DNA of 64,000 nt from Clitopilus passeckerianus (taxonomy: Eukaryota > Basidiomycota > Agaricomycetes > Agaricales > Entolomataceae): positions 434,001-498,000 of the forward strand of contig CALYLX010000136.1 of NCBI GenBank assembly GCA_944990035.1, written 5' to 3'. A program made the translations under genes and the position numbers. Under the pieces are notes generated by a model. It made no database searches, was not told the origin of the DNA, and saw only the letters and a list, made by a program, of their open reading frames with translations. Shown here piece after piece: positions 24,258 to 35,800 of the stretch (positions are counted from its first letter, which is position 1; each line of letters starts with the position of its first letter).

Positions 24258-25912
24258 TCAGAATGGCATGGCCGTGATGAAAATTTGCCGTTTGCCGGAG
24301 TCGGCGTTTAGTATCAAAGGTTGTCGGAGGATGTGGACCTGAACACGAATTCAGCAGATGCATGTTATTAGCTCACTCGAAAATAACACACATTCGGCTT
24401 TGGATTTGCAGAAGACGCATATGCGATTGCCATGCTAGGTGTTGTGAATGCACACCATACACGAGCTTGTAGTCACTGAGCGAACACCTGCGGTCTGGTT
24501 CACGATTTCACTCACTTGATGTCCTTTCTTCGGCTATCTCAGTCACTAACAACAAAATTCCAGCGTCAAGGTTCAGTGCACTGAACCCACGAGTGTCACC
24601 TACAGAAAGGTCGCCGTCAACAGTACGCACGCAACCAGAAAGAAGTCGTACTCAAGAACTTGCTCTCCAGTACCTCAGACAAAACCTCGTGAGGATCAAC
24701 TTCCTTGTCATCGTATATGGTTTAGAAATTTCGTCTGCGACTGCCTTTGCTAACTGTGAGCGAATGATATATTCGCCGGCCCCTATGTGTTATGCCGTTG
24801 GGTTGGCGAAGATGTTCAAGGCAGTAAAATGACATTACCAGAAACGCTACATGCAATCCCCATACAGACTTTCGGAAACCACTGAGCCCAGCAGCCAGCT
24901 CCAAAGACTGCTGCCTAAGCTCTACCGTTGAATTGGTTGGAAGTGATCAAGAGAGTGGCGCTTACCTCACCCACTCTACCTGGATGTTTGAGGAGCAAAC
25001 CACCACTAGAGAATGAACTCAGATACTTCAAGCCGCAGCTTCTTTTTTCCGTCCTCAACATACCTCGAAACGCCTGCAGCCACCTCTTTGAGTCCATTAC
25101 TCGCCACTGCCCCAACCGTATCTTGGATATCTGAGACTGTCTCCTGGTCATTCAAAGTCAGGCCGGTTATCCCGCTTCGTTTCAAGTCTGTCTTTCCATT
25201 TTCTCCACTCATCCATTGCACGAGCGGTTATCGATGCTTCCGAAGGAATCAATTGCTCGGATCCTTCGCCATACACAGTTTTTGCGAAGGTACTAGCTCC
25301 TTCTGAAACCAGGGTTCTGTACGTACAAGTCAAGGAACTGCTTGACTAGTGGATATCACATCTTACAGAGGCGGTATGCGACCCAGTGGGTCAGGTGTCT
25401 TGGAGTATTCCAAAACTTCTCGTGCCAGACGAATCGGATTCTTGACACCTATTCCAGCTATTGGTAGTCCAGAAATACCCCTATTGATGTAGACCCGTAC
25501 CAGAAAGAGCACCGACACTTCCAAAAGCACCAGATGAGCCTTCCATAATGCCAGCATCGCATTCGACGGTACCACGGAGAGTTAGATTCGAGCCGGTGCC
25601 TAGAAATTCGATTGTAGACTCAGCACCGTTCAGTGTGGTAATCTAGAGTAGAGACCAGCCTGCGTTCAGATTCGGATCATCCTCAAGAACCTCGATTGTG
25701 GACAGAACTAGGTCAAGGTTTCTGGAAGTGCTTTCAGCTGTAGCAGCTTTGCCCAAGGCCGTAGAACAGGCTCTGAGATCTTAATCAGATAATCAAGTAA
25801 ACGTCGCCCTTACCCTTACCACTTGCCGTTTCAGAGCCTTTTTTACGGCCGCCTCATTTCTGTGGCCATAGTTTCCAGCGCCTCCGTGGACGGCGATATA
25901 GTTCACGGACAT
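24258..25912 (-). CDS. Taspase-1-like threonine aspartase (Ntn hydrolase), frame disrupted
   Basis: Asparaginase_2/Taspase family: a proenzyme cut autocatalytically before a Thr that becomes the N-terminal nucleophile. On the minus strand from ATG 25912: NYIAVHGGAGNYG, NLDLVLSTIEVLEDDPNLNAG, TVECDAGIMEGSSGAFGSVGA, GIGVKNPIRLAREVLEYS, LGRIPPL, TLVSEGASTFAKTVYGE, then the cleavage site IQDTVGAVASNG, SSGGLLLKHPGRVGE, AAVFGAGCWAQWFPKVCMG and GAGEYIIRSQLAKAVADEI. The set CWA...SVSGAGEYIIR, together with the long insert before the Thr, fits Taspase better than L-asparaginase. The C-terminus is in short exons ending TGA at 24258. One 1-nt shift lies near 24720. The NAG/TGSNL join needs a weak GC donor, and the first intron has no acceptor I could fit. 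It may be a pseudogene or carry assembly errors. Confidence 0.72.
24708..24726 (-). other. Apparent -1 nt frameshift in the Taspase-like gene
   Basis: The frame reading LAKAVADEISK must shift by one base to continue as YDDKEVDPHEVLSEVLE. One extra base in the AAA run (TTT on the plus strand at 24721-24723) does this. I found no GT-AG intron that would. Confidence 0.65.
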
Positions 25913-26004
25913 GAAAGTAGAAAGAAAGAAATCCAAGGTCAATTATCACACCGCCACCGTTAGTAGAACTATCTATGAAATGCCACAAAATTTGTTCTAA
26001 TGCT

Positions 26005-27367
26005 CTACACCACGCCGGATAGATCGAAAGCCTTCTCTCCATCCTTCTTCACAGCTACGCCCTTCTCTGTGACGATAGCACTAATGAGCTCAGCCGGAGT
26101 CACGTCGAAGCTTGGATTGTAGATCCCCTCTAGTCCCCGGGGCGTAATCATGACTGTGGCCTGCTCGTTGCTCCCAGTATCGGGGTAAAGTATACCACGA
26201 ACGAGGCAAGCTTCGATGGCTGGTCTGTGTTCGATGGGTATCCTGCATAATCATGCTATGAGAACTATATCGAAGCATGCAGACCGATCAATACCCACCC
26301 GCTTCCATCTGCTACGTCCAGATCGACGGTGCTTATTGGTGCGACCACGATAAATGGTATATTGTGTCTTGCTGCCAGGACGGCTGCATTGTATGTCCCA
26401 ATTTTGTTGGCAGTATCTCCGTTCCTTGCAACACGATCTGCTCCAACAGCTGTAGAAGGAGATAGTCAGGGACCTGTGAAACCCCTGACGGAGGCAACTC
26501 ACCAACTGCGTGGATCTTGTAGTGTTGGAAGAGCGAACCCACCATGGTGTCGCACAGCATGACGGATGGAATTCCTAATGACTGCAATTCGAACGCAGTC
26601 AAACGAGATCCTTGATGATATGGTGCTGTCTGAGTGAAGTATGCCTTGCCAAGTTTCCCTGTCTCATGTAGATGAGTTATCAAGCCCAGTGCGGTGCCGT
26701 AACCCTGTACGGAGGATATTGGCATCAGCTTCAAGATTTGTTCGATTCATCCGGAGTACGCACTGATGTAGCAAGGGATCCAGTGTTGCAAACCGTCATA
26801 ACGTTAATACCCTCCGCCCCTTCACCTCCAACCTTCTCCACCAGCCAATCTGCTCCCCATGCAGACATTGCTTTGTTCCTTGCCACATCTTCATCGTTAA
26901 TCGCGTTTCCCTCCGCAATGAGTTGCTTTGCCATATCAATTACGCTCGCGCCCGACGCAACTGCTGTATCCAGAGTCTTCTTGAGACGACGAGTAGCAGC
27001 TCCAAGGTTGACCGCGGTCGGACGTGCAGTGAAGAGAAAGTCCAGAGTCCTTTCGACATGCTCTGTCAAAGCTTGCGGAGAGGAAATAAGCTCCGGAGGC
27101 TGCGAAGCTGCTAGAGCATTCTCAAGCTGATACACCAATGATAACGACGCAAGAGAGGCAATAGCAGGAGCACCTCTGATCTACTGAAAACTTGCTGAGC
27201 AATCGGCTTCTGAAAGCCGAGACTAGTTCCCACCTTCATGGTCTTTATCGCATCGTGAGCGTCTTCTGGTGTGTTGATATCCAAAACTCTGTAGTATGCG
27301 GGAGCACTAGCTGGTTGACAATCTCGAGCTTTCCGTTTGACGTCCTTATAGATGTGAGCATAGGCAT
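26005..27367 (-). CDS. MRI1: Methylthioribose-1-phosphate isomerase
   Basis: Converts 5-methylthioribose-1-phosphate to methylthioribulose-1-phosphate in methionine salvage; related to eIF2B alpha. From ATG 27367 the chain reads [16 protein letters not shown] and [11 protein letters not shown]. After a 1-nt shift it continues [16 protein letters not shown], then after an intron [20 protein letters not shown]. Core motifs follow: [38 protein letters not shown] (with the catalytic Cys), [39 protein letters not shown] (with the catalytic Asp), [17 protein letters not shown] and a C-terminal [23 protein letters not shown] is at 26005-26007. The shift is best read as an under-called T run. Head to head with the esterase gene, 173 nt apart. 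Confidence 0.92.
27282..27287 (-). other. Apparent -1 nt frameshift in MRI1
   Basis: GAGTTTTGGATATC on the minus strand: with four T the frame runs to a stop after TTEFWIS. With five T it reads [17 protein letters not shown], as the family requires. There is no GT-AG pair here. Confidence 0.8.
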
Positions 27368-27540
27368 TTTGAACTTCTGTTAAACTTGAAAAATCTAATC
27401 GCGTTGGATTAAATGAGTTGTTTGTCATTGTTAAGCGATTTGGCTTGAAAGGGGATAACACGTTCAAGGACAAAATCACAAGCCAGCGCGCAGACACTAT
27501 AATGGACGACTAGCCTCTTGGCCGCAGACCGTCGATTAAC

Positions 27541-30500
27541 ATGATTGACCATCTTTTTGGCCGCCCTAATCCTTCATGGAAGAGAACACAGGTATGAATG
27601 CAAGCTGAGGGCAGGGATAGCGCCATTTATCATTATACTCAAGGTATTCCTCGTCATTTTGTTCTGGATATGGCGAATAGTGCGGGGAAATGCCGGCCCG
27701 CCCAGGATAATGGGTCTGAGGAAGGTCAACAGAGAACTCAGTCAGTTGGCTACGATTCCATGAGGTCCAACTACCTAATGCAGTGACACAGAACGTTTCA
27801 CGCCATGGCAACTCATTGCTAGCACGTTGACCACCGTTTACGCTCTCAGGAATCTCGATAAGATACTTGGTTTGGGATGTAAGTCACTCGTATCTGTCAA
27901 GGTGAATGTTCGGAATTCTCATGGTATATGATAGCTCCAGAACCTCTGGCTCGCCTTGTATGTTTCTTTGAATAACTCCATCATCTTTGTGCTCAGGCGG
28001 GTTCTCAGTACTCTCCATCCTACTATCGCGCAACATGGATAAACACCGGTTTGGAGGCTGGTTTTGCCACGGCAATGTCGATTCGCCCCAAATGGTTAAG
28101 AGACATATGCTCAATTCTCTTCTCTGGGTACTATATTCTCTATGCAAACGAGGCTGATGAAAAGGTCTGTTTTGTTCGAAATTTCTAGTAAACTGAAGGT
28201 GAACCCAACCGATGGTAGCTCCGACGGTTCCGAGCGGTGCCCACTGTTGAAATGCTTAGGGTGACTTGGGAGAAGACAAGCAACCCATATGTAAGGTGCC
28301 TCTGCTATCTGCGCAATGGATCGTTTTCACCAAAGGTCTAGATACGTCTTGGCCTCTCTATGCCTCGAGTAACCACCCGCCGCAAGATTCTCCTTCCGCG
28401 GCCAAAATCATCCGACTACACACGCCCCATAACAGCTTATTTATTCTTCAACGCCCCGGAATCAGAGCTGTGCCAGCAGACAGACCTTATTCTTGACTTC
28501 CCTGGGGGCGGATTCGTGGCTATGTCTCCCGAGCATCACGAAGAAAGGCTCAGAATGTGGGCTGTGACCACGGGACGGCCTGTGCTTTCCATTGACTACG
28601 GAAAGGCGCCGGAGCGTGAGTCCTGCACACCCCTTTGGCTCCCCCTAGAATCTGACTTCTCGTAGATCCGTATCCTTTCGCAATCGACGAAGCGTTTGAT
28701 ACATACCAAGCCATCGTAGGTCTGGTAAGCGAATATCAAGTAATGGCCAGCATTCAGTGACTGATTTCCTCAGCTGGGACCATCATCGGCATGTCAGGCA
28801 GACAACTTAATGTAATAATATCAGGCGATTCTGCGTGAGTCTTGCCTTTCCGCAGACGTTACATTCTGACAAGGGATACTTCTGCAGCGGCGCTACGATG
28901 GCAGTAAACGTCATATTCAAGATTGTTGAGATTAACCAACTGCCTTCAACTTCGCAGAGCGCTCAAATACCTCTGCCCGTGTCACTTGTCCTCAACTACC
29001 CTGCTCTTGACTTTAACTTCACCTCTTGGATGACACCTGAAAACCTTCGAGTTCTCCGAACCGAGCAGTCAAGCGGCAACCTGCCTGCTCTTGAGGAGTT
29101 GGTGGCTCAGAAGGATCACTATCAACACATGGTATGCGTGCTGCAGATGAAGTCTGATCACAAGTGCTGATGTACACAACTTTCAGAGCCCACTCAGCAT
29201 GGTCTCGGACAAGCGGGCCAAATTTGCCAGCCGGAAACGTCTCAAGAGGCGCGAGAGTTGGAAGGATTCAATCAAGATTCGTACAAACAGCCTTGAAAAC
29301 AGTTCTGGCGAGCGCTCGTACAGCACTAGCCCTTATACCTCTCGCGCCTTCATCCTAAATATGGGCTATGGGGCAGAAACAGACAAAAGTGGGGATGAGG
29401 GACACATGGCTGATGTTGGCAGCGACAACGATGAGGCCGAGGCAACAGGCGGAAGTAGAGCCAGAGTTCGATATGCGCTACCTTCTACTAACGTCCCGAG
29501 CAACCCCCAGGCGGAGGTTTTAACTCGCCAGTCGTCCCAGATGTCGGACGCCGCAGAGGACGACCAGCGATCACTGGCAGTTGATGATGTGGCCACCGTT
29601 GCGGCCGGACCAATCGGGACCAGGCTGACGATGACGAGTCGAACTGGATTTTTCCAGGATAGGATCGTGTCTCCTGCTATGGTGAGTTGTGTTCCGTGGC
29701 GATTCAAAGAGCAGGTTGCTAACTCTCCTCCCTTCGGTATAGATGCGAGCAATGGCAATCTTGTATATCGGGCCTGACAGGAATCCAGATTTTGCAACGG
29801 ACTATCACATTTCGCCGATCCTTGCGCCACCACATATTCTGGCTCAATTCCCTCCCATACTCTTGCAATGCGGCGAGAAAGACCCTTTCGTCGATGATAC
29901 CGTTATCTTTGCCGGACGAATTCGCGAAGCCAAGAGAGCTCGTAAACGCGAGCTTGACAGAATTCTCACCAACAAAAGTGCATTGGACGAACAGCAGGTT
30001 TCGGATATGAGGGCGGAGAGGGACCGACTACATAACGAGGGAGAGGACGATTGGGTACAGATGGTCATTTTCTCTGACTGGAGTCATGGCTATTTGCAGA
30101 TGCCTACATTGATGAAGGAAGCAAAAGCGGTACGTGTTTCACCTGGGCTGGTGTTCGTCCTGCGACTTACCATTCATCAGGTGATAGAGGATCTTGCAGA
30201 GTGGATTATCCACACGTTTGCCACCCGAAGCCAGAGGGATCGAGCCATCCAGGCGAAGGCAATGCAACCTGGCAAGGTGCTTCCGTCTACTATCGATTAT
30301 TCCGCGACATCCGAGACAGATGCCGACGATGGTGGAATTACGTTCTTGCCAAGGAAGCATCGGGGTTCAGTCAAAGATGCAAAGCGTCCAGTGATCTCTC
30401 CTCACCAGAAAGAGCATCTCCCATTTGTCAATGGCGAGAACGAAGGGGGAAGTGCTCGAGGGAATAGCAGCAGATCTAGGACGGTGGTTGATCAGACCTC

Positions 30501-30699
30501 TGGGTCAGATGTTTCCGAATTACGGAAAGAGCTCAACCAGAGCTTGCCTCATTCCCTGCCCGCGCACCGGCAGATTTCAGAGGTTGTGACTCCGAAATCT
30601 TTGGCGCCTTCACGGCAAGCGGGGACACCGATCACAGAGACTGAATTAATGCGGAGAAGGAGGTTGTTGGACTCGCATATGTTTGGCTCAAATCCGTAA
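27541..30699 (+). CDS. HSL-type alpha/beta hydrolase with a long inserted region
   Basis: A lipase/esterase-like protein of unknown substrate. The start MIDHLFGRPNPSWKRTQ (27541) is followed after an intron by a hydrophobic segment (IIILKVFLVILFWIWRIV), likely a membrane anchor. Short exons follow (TPWQLIASTLTTVYALRNLDK; SYYRATWINTGLEAGFATA). The hydrolase core has DLILDFPGGGFVAMSPEHHE at the oxyanion hole, VLSIDYGKAPEHPYPFAIDEA, and the nucleophile elbow SGDSAGATMAV, with an intron splitting the codon after Ser. The acid lies in QCGEKDPFVDD and the catalytic His in FSDWSHGYLQMP. Between elbow and acid sit about 200 residues of charged, Ser-rich sequence (29200-29660). A disordered C-tail ends at TAA 30697-30699. 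HGGG is replaced by PGGG. About twelve introns. Confidence 0.82.
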
Positions 30700-31314
30700 T
30701 GAAATATGCTGTGCAAGATCGACATAGTTTGTAGATACTATCCTCTAATTCCAGTTCAATGCATACCATCGATGAAGAACAAGGTTGATGCAACAAGCAG
30801 ATTCCCACAGATCGACCGTTTAGGCTGAGACAAATTTTTCTTTGAATTTCTTGGCCAACCGATTATTTTAGAGCTTTCAAAGTGCTCTTTGACTGTACAT
30901 GGTGGTTAGCTCCTTGGCATCGGTTATCATCCATGGTTGCACAGCAGCACAGCATGGAGGGAACGAGAGAGCTTCCGTTTGGCAATCTATAATAAGCGGT
31001 TTGCTGTGCAACACAGCCACGTAGGTTGACTCTTGCTGAAAGAGGCTCATGGATGTGGATGTGAATGCTGTAAAGCAAAATAAAAACCCAGCTCGGCCCT
31101 TCTGTATGCAATTTCACAGAAAAATAGCTGTTTGTTGTTGAAAACATCGCTGGAAACGAGATCAAGCGCCTGCAAGTTCGGGAATTGAAAATCATCAAGG
31201 CCAGGACGGATCCGATACAAACCCCCATCATTTCTTACACACTCTCATCCTCCCTCCTTCCACGAGCCGCAGAACTACATATCCATTACTTTCCGCCATC
31301 CTCTCCATTTGACT
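30700..31314. other. Non-coding stretch upstream of the C2H2 gene
   Basis: About 615 nt. A minus-strand open frame at 30863-31231 shows no family features and is probably chance. The last 80 nt are pyrimidine-rich (CATCCTCCCTCCTTCC and similar), as is common at fungal promoters and 5' UTRs. Confidence 0.5.
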
Positions 31315-32395
31315 ATGCCTCCTGAACGCCTCCATTACCCTGCTGAACCTTTGTATGGCCCTGCAGGTGGCCCAATGTCGCACGCTATTCCTTTACACGG
31401 CCCCGTCAGCCATCCCGATGGCCCTCGCGACTATGCATACCCTCCGCCTCCTCAGCACTTACCTGCTCATTTCCCTCCGCCTCCGCTTCCTGAACACCTG
31501 ACTCCCTCTGGCTCTGGTGGCCCTCCCCAAGGCTTAACAAATGGTACCGGCAGGCGCAGCCCGAAGTCAGAGTACTTCCCACCTAGCATCCCGGAAAGCT
31601 TTCATCGTACTCAAGGATCTCATCCTCCATCTCCTGGACCTGAAGCTGATTCTGCGCTTCCACCAACACCTATTGGGTCCGGGGCTGGTGCAAACCATTA
31701 TCCTTCATCTACTGGTGTGCCCCGCTTGCCACCGATTCTCCAAGTTGAAAAGCAGCAAGTCACGACTTCCGCCACACAGCTAGCTAGCGCAAGTAGGAGA
31801 AGAAATGAAGCTCACTTCGTATGCCCTGTTCCAGGCTGTGGAAGCACCTTTACACGTCGGTTCAACTTGCGAGGTATGAAGACTTCGTGGTGATCGCATT
31901 CATACAACTTGTAACATTATCTTCCAGGACATTTAAGGTCCCACACGGAAGAACGTCCCTACGTCTGTGATTTCGATGGATGCAACAAGGGTTTTGCTCG
32001 ACAGCACGATTGCAAGTATGTCCTCTCTCAGTACCCATCTCCTTTTCTCCGAGCATCAGCCTTATGAACCTATTTAGGCGTCATCAGGCACTTCATAGTT
32101 CGACAAAACAACAGTCAAACAAGTGTCGAGGATGCGGAAAGACCTTCAGTCGCCTGGATGCTCTCAACGTAAGACATCTTTTGTTCAACAGCTCTTGTTC
32201 TTTAACTCAACAATGTCTGTTTACAGCGACACTGTAAGTTTCCTGTTTGTTTGGTTTATGTGATGACATGTTGTTGATGCCGTTTGAGCAGTACGATCCG
32301 ATGGCGGTGCAGACTGTCGAAGTGCAAATCAAAAATACACCAGCCCACCTGGTGGCGAGGATGACTCACGTGTAAATGGCAGAGAACAATCTTAG
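31315..32395 (+). CDS. C2H2 zinc-finger transcription factor
   Basis: A regulator with an N-terminal Pro/His-rich region of about 160 residues ([20 protein letters not shown]) and three fingers at the C-terminus. Finger 1 is [19 protein letters not shown] with an intron inside the helix, then [13 protein letters not shown]. Finger 2 is [19 protein letters not shown], also split by an intron. Finger 3 is [15 protein letters not shown] followed by [11 protein letters not shown], where a 7-nt micro-exon (32227-32233) supplies Arg-His. The third finger therefore ends H-x8-C rather than H-x3-H. The tail is short ([18 protein letters not shown]) and TAG is at 32393-32395. The start is ATG 31315, the first in frame. 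The layout resembles fungal stress or development regulators, but I cannot name a target. Confidence 0.85.
32227..32233 (+). other. 7-nt micro-exon in the third C2H2 finger
   Basis: CGACACT sits between introns 32169-32226 (58 nt, GTAAGA...TTACAG) and 32234-32291 (58 nt, GTAAGT...GAGCAG). It codes Arg-His plus the first base of Leu and restores frame from DALN to [11 protein letters not shown]. Skipping it shifts the frame and replaces the C-terminus. Confidence 0.8.
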
Positions 32396-32633
32396 GACAT
32401 TTCTCTTTTGTATTTGGGCAGCCTGGAAGTATTATCGACCGCTCTTTGTTGCCGTCTAACAGACAGTTTGTAGCCGGTCAAGGTTTTTAAATATTTTCAA
32501 CATTATATTGTAATAATTATTATTCACATGTCATGCTGTACTCGGAAGACCGGCAATCTACTGCACTTGCTTTCATAAGGTCTCGTCAGGTCCTGCGCTG
32601 TTCCACTGAAAGTGTATATACGCTCCTGCAACC

Positions 32634-35185
32634 ATGTCGCTCTCTATGCTAGTTGGTGGTGGGGCAGAATGTGGCCCATCTAACCCATTGCAAGGCCTTT
32701 CAAAACGTTTCGATCAAGATCGAGGCGTACAGCAGGTTCGTGCTGCTCTGGTAGCATTGAATTGATGATGCTCAAACGGCCTTTCATGTAGGATCAATTC
32801 CGTACTGCTGCTGCCGGTCCTTCAAGCCAGGTATTCATCATGTTCATTCAAACAAACTCATCGGCTGATTCATTTGGTATAGACGTTTCGTTCGCAGGTC
32901 GCACGAGGAGGTCCAGACCAGGATGCGGCCAGATTCTTCTCCAGTAATGCCGCAGTTATGCCTCAGTCGCCTCTGAACTCGGCATACGATGTTTCTGCTC
33001 TACGTTCTGGCCTCCCTACCCCATCGGCGCAAATGCAGATGCGCCAGACCTCTATGCCGACTGCATCGGCTGACTGGGCCTCAGATTTCTCAACCCAGCA
33101 GGCTGGACCCTCTACATCCTTCCAAAACATGCCTGCAACGAACATGGGGTCTCAGATGGGACAAAATGAAACTCGGGCAAATATGATGCAATCTCCACCT
33201 TCTCAAAGTCAGTACTCCTAGCTCAATCTCCTGGCGTTTTCATAACTTACACCCTCCAGGCAGCATGGGCTGGAATTACGGGATGCATCAACCTATGGTA
33301 AACCATGCAGCTCCTACATCGTTGAACCATCGTCTACATCACGCGACTACAGTAGCCCCAAGTCAGTACCGATAATATTTTTTCCAGTAACTTATTCACC
33401 ATCCGTATAGACGTATCATGGGATCAGGAGTTTAACTCTCATGAGCAGGAGCTCCTGGCATCCACGCCGACCTCCTCACAAGTAGTCGTTGAACAGCAGC
33501 CCCAGGCGATCAGTCGCCCTCCAGAAGACATGGATGAGCTTGCTCGCACTGCTGGCCAACTCCTCGAGAACATGAAGGATGAGCAAAACCCCAAGTTCAA
33601 GCAGAGTCAGTTCTTTGGCTTAATGCAGAAACTGCGCGATAAAGATGTAGTCGTAAAGGATAACCAAGTGGTCGAGAATGATGGAGAAACTATCGCTTCC
33701 GACGTCAAAGGGAAGGGCAAAGCCAGGGAGACGTTCCAACCACCAGGGCCATCCTTCCAACCCATACATGGGCAACCAAATATGTCGATGCCCCAGACTA
33801 TCGGAGCTGGATACCCGTTGTCTGGCGTATCAACTCTCGAGTCCCAGCAACCCGAAGGCACCACCGCGTCAACCGAACAAACCAGTGAGGATCCAAACGA
33901 TGCTTACTTTCGCCAGGAAAACGCTGAATATATCAATTATTGGGAATCAGCGAATGCTTCAGCACAGCGGAAGGATTCTCTGGACTCTTCGCCTGCTTGG
34001 TGGGATAGACTGCAAGAGGATTGGGAGAATTTCGAAGCTACCTCAACGGGGATTAAGAAGGTGGACTACTATCAATTCCAAGATAATAATCCATATCTAC
34101 AGTCAACGTTTACGCACCACCACATGGCACATGGCCATTCCGCTTTGTACGATGTCAGTTGCAATCTCTATTTTACCTGGAGATATGTATACTCACATCA
34201 GGGTTTCACAGAGCGTCTTACAACTCGAAGCTGCTGTTCAGAGAGATATGTCGAACGCCTCAGCCTGGTTTGAGCTTGGTGTCAAACAGCAAGAAAATGA
34301 ACGCGAAGCCAAAGCCCTCCAGGCTCTCAAACGATCCGTGGAACTCGACCCCACCCACCTTCCTGCCTGGCTAGCTCTAGCTGTCTCTCACACGAACGAG
34401 GGCAACCGAAACGCCACTTACGATACAATTAAGGAGTGGGTGCAACGAAATCAAACTTACGAAGCTGCGGTTCACGAGTTCAATACACTTCGACCCGAGA
34501 CCAGGACTGCGTCGTTGGCAGAGAATTATGGGAGGATGACGGATTGCTTGATTGCGATGGCGAGAAGCAATACCATGGAATCGATTGATGCAGATATCCA
34601 GATTGCACTTGCGGTTTTACTCAATAGCAGCGAGGTAAAAATCACTTGTATTTTCAAGTTCGCAGAGGCTAACATATATTACACCTGTAGGACTATGAGA
34701 AGGCGCAGGATTGCTTCCTTGCTGCTCTCAGTATCAGGCCCGAAGACTGGTTGCTCTACAACCGTGTCGGCGCAACGATGGCCAACAACGGTCGAGCCCA
34801 AGAAGCCCTCGAATATTACTACAGGGCTTTAGAACTCAATCCGGGATATATTAGAGCGAGGTCAGATCGATTTTCCACATACTCCTCGTTCTCGTGACGA
34901 ATTTGACTGAATTATAGGTTCAACCTCGGCATATCGTGTATCAATTTAAGACGATATGAAGAAGCAGCGCAGCATATCTTGGACGCACTGGTGCTACAGG
35001 ATAATGATGGTGTCAAAGACACGGCTGGTCTTAACGAGAAACGTGGCGTAACTAATGGAGCTCTGTGGGATAGCCTCAAGACGACCTGCATGCATATGCA
35101 GCGTGTGGATCTTGCTACCCTTTGCGATCGCCGAGATTTAGAAGGTATGCTCCCTTTCTCGACTGCGTTCTTGGAATATTATTGA
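32634..35185 (+). CDS. PEX5: Peroxisomal targeting signal 1 receptor PEX5
   Basis: Import receptor for PTS1 cargo. The start ATG 32634 gives the conserved head with Cys13 ([20 protein letters not shown]), the residue monoubiquitinated for receptor recycling in this family. The disordered N-half carries diaromatic W-x3-F motifs: WASDF, WDQEF and [12 protein letters not shown], the docking sites for PEX13/PEX14. The C-half is a TPR array: [80 protein letters not shown], then [18 protein letters not shown]. About eight introns. The last visible codons are [20 protein letters not shown] at 35183-35185 closes this frame. The true C-terminus may instead be spliced from the GTATGC donor near 35143, so the 3' end is uncertain. 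Confidence 0.92.
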
Positions 35186-35310
35186 CTCGAGTTTCGAGGT
35201 TTCCGACTCAACTTTCAGCTGCAGTGATTTGGATTTCTATGAAAGTGGAAGTAATACAATGGAGGATAGAGCGAGATGTCGGTATCTGGTATTATGACTT
35301 CGATCCTTCT

Positions 35311-35562
35311 TCACATAATGGTGTCAGTTTGAAGCATGATGGGAAGCAGTGGACACATACCAGGCTGTAGTCCTAGCCTCCTGGCCCTTTCAATACGTGC
35401 ATTGGCGGCTTTGAGTTGGTTGATTACCTCGATATCCTCCTTTTCCATGTTTTGTTTCTCGGCCAATTGCTTCAGCTTTTGCAAAATCAACTGCTGCTGT
35501 TGCGCCTCCGCCGCCTCCTTTGTGAGCATATCGCGCGCATCCTGAACATCAAAATCGCTCAT
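35311..35562 (-). CDS. Small helical protein of unknown function (tentative)
   Basis: An open frame from ATG 35562 (MSDFDVQDARDMLTKEAAEA) gives about 83 residues that are nearly all Gln/Glu/Lys/Ala-rich helix (QQLILQKLKQLAEKQNMEKE, then NQLKAANARIERARRLGL). An upstream in-frame ATG at 35592 would add ten residues. A good donor (GTATGT) follows GLQP near 35368, so the true protein may splice into sequence antisense to the PEX5 3' end. I do not recognise it. The coiled-coil composition and the splice site argue for a real gene. It is head to head with the PRA1 gene, 238 nt apart. Confidence 0.42.
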   Translation of the reverse strand: MSDFDVQDARDMLTKEAAEAQQQQLILQKLKQLAEKQNMEKEDIEVINQLKAANARIERARRLGLQPGMCPLLPIMLQTDTIM

Positions 35563-35800
35563 AGGTATCAATGTTGGATTTCGTCGGAGCATAACTGACA
35601 ACAGGCGCGAGGTTGTGGTGGTGGCTGAGAAACCAATCAGAGCCACGTTTGGGTGAGCTGCGAGCTGTGCTGCGTATCACGACGCGAGCAAACGACACCT
35701 CATCAAAAACGACTATTCCGTAGCACGCGCAGTCCTTGAAAAACCTTGCCCTTCCTTTTAGCCGCTCATCTTCATCTTCAATCTATACCTCTTTACTACT

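Noticed and set aside
30863..31231. Minus open frame of 122 codons upstream of the C2H2 gene
   Set aside because: No family features, no splice context, odd composition, and it lies in the promoter/5' UTR of the C2H2 gene.
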